Positions 6,843 to 8,461 of a DNA stretch of 8,461 nt are shown here, piece after piece. The notes beneath the pieces were generated by a model. The model was not told where the DNA came from, searched no databases, and saw only the letters and a program-made list of their open reading frames with translations. The stretch lies in contig JAICJW010000194.1 of the NCBI GenBank assembly GCA_025928215.1, positions 1-8,461 of the forward strand, given 5' to 3'. Numbering within the stretch: position 1 is the first letter of the stretch; the number at the start of each line of letters is the position of its first letter. A program made the translations under genes and the position numbers. The stretch comes from Chloroflexia bacterium (lineage in GTDB: Bacteria; Chloroflexota; Chloroflexia; Thermomicrobiales; JALYUS01).

Positions 6843-7912
6843 CCCTCGCACAAGATCGCATCCTTCCCCAACGGGCCGCTCGCACGCCGCTGCCGGACGG
6901 TACGCCGCGCCGGAACGGTGCATTGTCCCTGAAGTTCTGGATCGGCATTAGCATCAGCATCGTCTTTCTCTATCTCGCGCTGCGCGGGCAGGATTTCGGC
7001 GCGCTCTGGACCGCGATGCGGGAAGCCTCGTACATCTGGCTCATCCCGGCGATCGGCTGCTATTTCCTCGGCGTCGTCATCCGCACCTATCGGTGGCACA
7101 TCCTCCTGCGCTCGACACGGGAGATTCCGATACGCCGCCTCTGGCCGGTCATCGTCATCGGCTACATGGCGAACAACATCCTCCCCCTGCGCGCGGGCGA
7201 ACTCGTGCGAACCTATGTCCTCAGCGAGCGAGAGAAGGTGAGCCGCAGCGCAACCCTGGCGACAATCGTCGTCGAGCGCGTCTTCGACGGTCTGACGATG
7301 CTCGCCTTCATCGTTTTTGCGGCGCTCTTCATTGACATCAATGCCCGCGTGCGGCAACTGGTGCTCGTCGCGGCGCTCCTCTTTCTCGGCGGCCTGGCAG
7401 TCTTCTTCTTTCTCGCCTTTTCCAGCGCGTGGCGCGTCCGGCTGCTCCGGCCGATCTTCGCCCGCCTGCCCCACGCGATCACGGTACGCATCGAGGCGCT
7501 GATTATCGAGTTCGTGACGGGTCTCGGCAGCCTCCGCCGCGCCGGGGACTCCGGCCTCGTCGCGCTCTCCTCCGTCGCCGCGTGGGGGGCGGAAGCGACG
7601 ATGTACGCGCTTGTCGCCAAAGGCTTCGGCCTCACGCTCACCCCGGCCAGCGCGATGCTGACGACAGGCGTCGCCAACCTGTTCACGCTCGTCCCCTCGT
7701 CGCCAGGATACATCGGCCCCTTCGAGGCGGGGACGCTGCTCGTCATCCAGCAAATCCTCCGGTTGCCCGTCGAGACGACCGGCGCCTTCGCACTCGTCCT
7801 GCATGCCGCGCTCTACTTCCCGATCACCGTCTGGGGGATGTATTACTGGTTCAGCCAGCACCTCTCACTTCGCACCGTCCAGCAGTATGAAAAGACGGCG
7901 GAGACGACCTAA
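6839..7912 (+). CDS. Lysylphosphatidylglycerol synthase-type transmembrane (flippase-like) protein, UPF0104
   Basis: This 357-residue membrane protein belongs to the LPG_synthase_TM/UPF0104 family, whose best-known member is the flippase half of MprF. It has only the membrane domain and no aminoacyl-transferase domain. Visible family motifs are GYMANNILPLRAGELVR (109-124), VERVFDG (145-151) and the C-terminal PSSPGYIGPFEAG (286-298). About eight hydrophobic segments run from residue 33 to 340, after a basic, proline-containing N terminus. Stand-alone members often sit beside glycosyltransferases and are thought to move lipids or lipid-linked sugars, but the substrate is unknown here. The GTG start overlaps the preceding stop in the arrangement GTGA, so translation is almost certainly coupled to the propeller protein. 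A GTGAG sequence six bases upstream may be its ribosome site. The end of the gene forms part of a palindrome. Confidence 0.9.
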   Translation: MTLAQDRILPQRAARTPLPDGTPRRNGALSLKFWIGISISIVFLYLALRGQDFGALWTAMREASYIWLIPAIGCYFLGVVIRTYRWHILLRSTREIPIRRLWPVIVIGYMANNILPLRAGELVRTYVLSEREKVSRSATLATIVVERVFDGLTMLAFIVFAALFIDINARVRQLVLVAALLFLGGLAVFFFLAFSSAWRVRLLRPIFARLPHAITVRIEALIIEFVTGLGSLRRAGDSGLVALSSVAAWGAEATMYALVAKGFGLTLTPASAMLTTGVANLFTLVPSSPGYIGPFEAGTLLVIQQILRLPVETTGAFALVLHAALYFPITVWGMYYWFSQHLSLRTVQQYEKTAETT

Positions 7913-7925
7913 CCCCCAGGGGGTT
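7911..7925. repeat. Short GC palindrome at the end of the three-gene operon
   Basis: AACCCCC-A-GGGGGTT is perfectly symmetric, with seven-base arms around one base, and starts inside the TAA stop of the flippase-like gene. As RNA it could form a stem of four G-C pairs plus the flanking A-T pairs only if the centre opens into a loop. No T-run follows, so it is not a standard intrinsic terminator. It may nevertheless mark the end of the operon or bind a regulator. Confidence 0.35.
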
Positions 7926-7998
7926 CGGTATGGGGTACACTATCCGCATCATCGGGCGCACTGTCCGGTCGCGGCAGGGCTGATAAAGGCGGGGTGAC

Positions 7999-8235
7999 AT
8001 GCCAGATTTCAATGCACAGAACAAGGCGCAAAAGTGGCTGCTTGTGATCGCCGGGACACTCTTCCTGATGGCGATTATCATGACCTTCGCGCGGTACGTG
8101 ATGCTCGGCCTGATCGTCGCCCTCGCCGCCGTCCTGATCATGTTCGTTAGTAAGGCGGTATCGAGCGGCATGGGGGCGAAGAACGCGCCGCACGACCTGC
8201 CCGAACACGTTGAGGATATGAGCCGCCGCTCATGA
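7999..8235 (+). CDS. Small two-helix membrane protein, function unknown
   Basis: This 78-residue protein was not matched to a named family. It has a short polar N terminus (MPDFNAQNKAQK), two closely spaced hydrophobic segments (about 13-30 and 33-54) joined by an Arg-Tyr turn, and a polar tail of about 24 residues with HDLPEHVEDMSRRS. The size and layout suggest a small inner-membrane protein or an accessory subunit, but no catalytic residues can be named. The ATG at 7999 has AAAGG nine bases upstream. It lies 86 bases after the flippase-like gene and about 106 bases before the Rex gene on the same strand, so it may be in either transcript or its own. Confidence 0.7.
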   Translation: MPDFNAQNKAQKWLLVIAGTLFLMAIIMTFARYVMLGLIVALAAVLIMFVSKAVSSGMGAKNAPHDLPEHVEDMSRRS

Positions 8236-8341
8236 TACGTGCAACAAGGTGGCCGATCATTGGGAGCCGCCGAATAATGAGCGGGCGAGAGAGGTGTAGT
8301 GTCCGTGAGCAATCCGCGCAGTTGGGGAAGGAAAACGGTGG

Positions 8342-8461
8342 ATGATTGTATCGCGCATGGGGAAAAGCGTGCCGAAACCCGCGCTTGAACCGGACATCCC
8401 CGATATTGTTGTCCGTCGTCTGCCCATTTATCACCGCACGCTGCAACGCTTCCGCGACGAA
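8342..8461 (+). CDS. rex: Redox-sensing transcriptional repressor Rex, N-terminal fragment (cut by window edge)
   Basis: The first 40 codons of a Rex repressor are present. IPDIVVRRLPIYHRTLQRFRDE matches the opening of the Rex winged-helix DNA-binding domain, where the family has an IP-x-A-x-x-x-RLPLY-x-R-x-L pattern. Rex senses the NADH/NAD+ ratio through a C-terminal Rossmann domain, which lies outside the window, and represses fermentation and respiration genes when NADH is low. I chose the ATG at 8342 because GGGGAAGGA (8324-8332) lies nine bases upstream. A second in-frame ATG at 8357 has no such site and would shorten the protein by five residues. No Rex-type operator was recognised in the 106 bases upstream. 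Confidence 0.85.
   Translation, partial: MIVSRMGKSVPKPALEPDIPDIVVRRLPIYHRTLQRFRDE

Noticed and set aside
6419..7861. A 480-codon open frame on the minus strand
   Set aside because: It is antisense to the propeller and flippase-like genes, both of which have strong family motifs. The antisense product is low-complexity and charged.
7911..7925. Rho-independent terminator
   Set aside because: The palindrome has no proper loop and no following T-run, so the usual criteria are not met.

Overview
This is GC-rich bacterial DNA in which most genes encode membrane proteins. The gene families suggest a member of the Chloroflexota: two TIGR03663 (Agl23-like) membrane proteins, a DUF951 zinc-ribbon protein and a Rex repressor. 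That assignment rests on family recall and general sequence character, because no rRNA or other taxonomic marker lies in the window.

Left part (1-1247): two minus-strand genes. The first is the N-terminal part of an MFS transporter that runs off the left edge. The second is a small DUF951 protein. Two long imperfect hairpins (433-488 and 931-985) bracket the DUF951 gene. They share the stem core AGCCTG/CAGGCT and look like dispersed REP-type palindromic repeats. Between the DUF951 start and the large plus-strand genes lie about 450 bases without a gene, holding a palindrome cluster, the second hairpin and weak promoter candidates.

Central part (1248-7912): a tightly packed plus-strand operon of three genes. 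The first is an Agl23/TIGR03663-type polytopic protein with the expected DE, HGP and GEKMPW signatures. Thirty bases later comes a much longer protein whose membrane half is a divergent paralogue of the first. In it the signature residues are largely replaced (DE to FE, HGP to WGP, GEKMPW to GGKTPE), and a six-bladed NHL-type beta-propeller is fused at the C terminus. Its stop codon overlaps the GTG start of a lysylphosphatidylglycerol-synthase-type (UPF0104) flippase-like protein. The likely theme is handling of a lipid-linked sugar or lipid at the cell envelope, but no substrate can be read from the sequence.

Right part (7913-8461): a 78-residue two-helix membrane protein of unknown function, then the first 40 codons of a gene for the redox-sensing repressor Rex, cut by the window edge.

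The most interesting object is the tandem Agl23-like pair, one copy with intact signatures and one degenerate copy carrying a propeller, translationally coupled to a flippase-like protein. I see no CRISPR array, tRNA, rRNA, transposase or phage gene.
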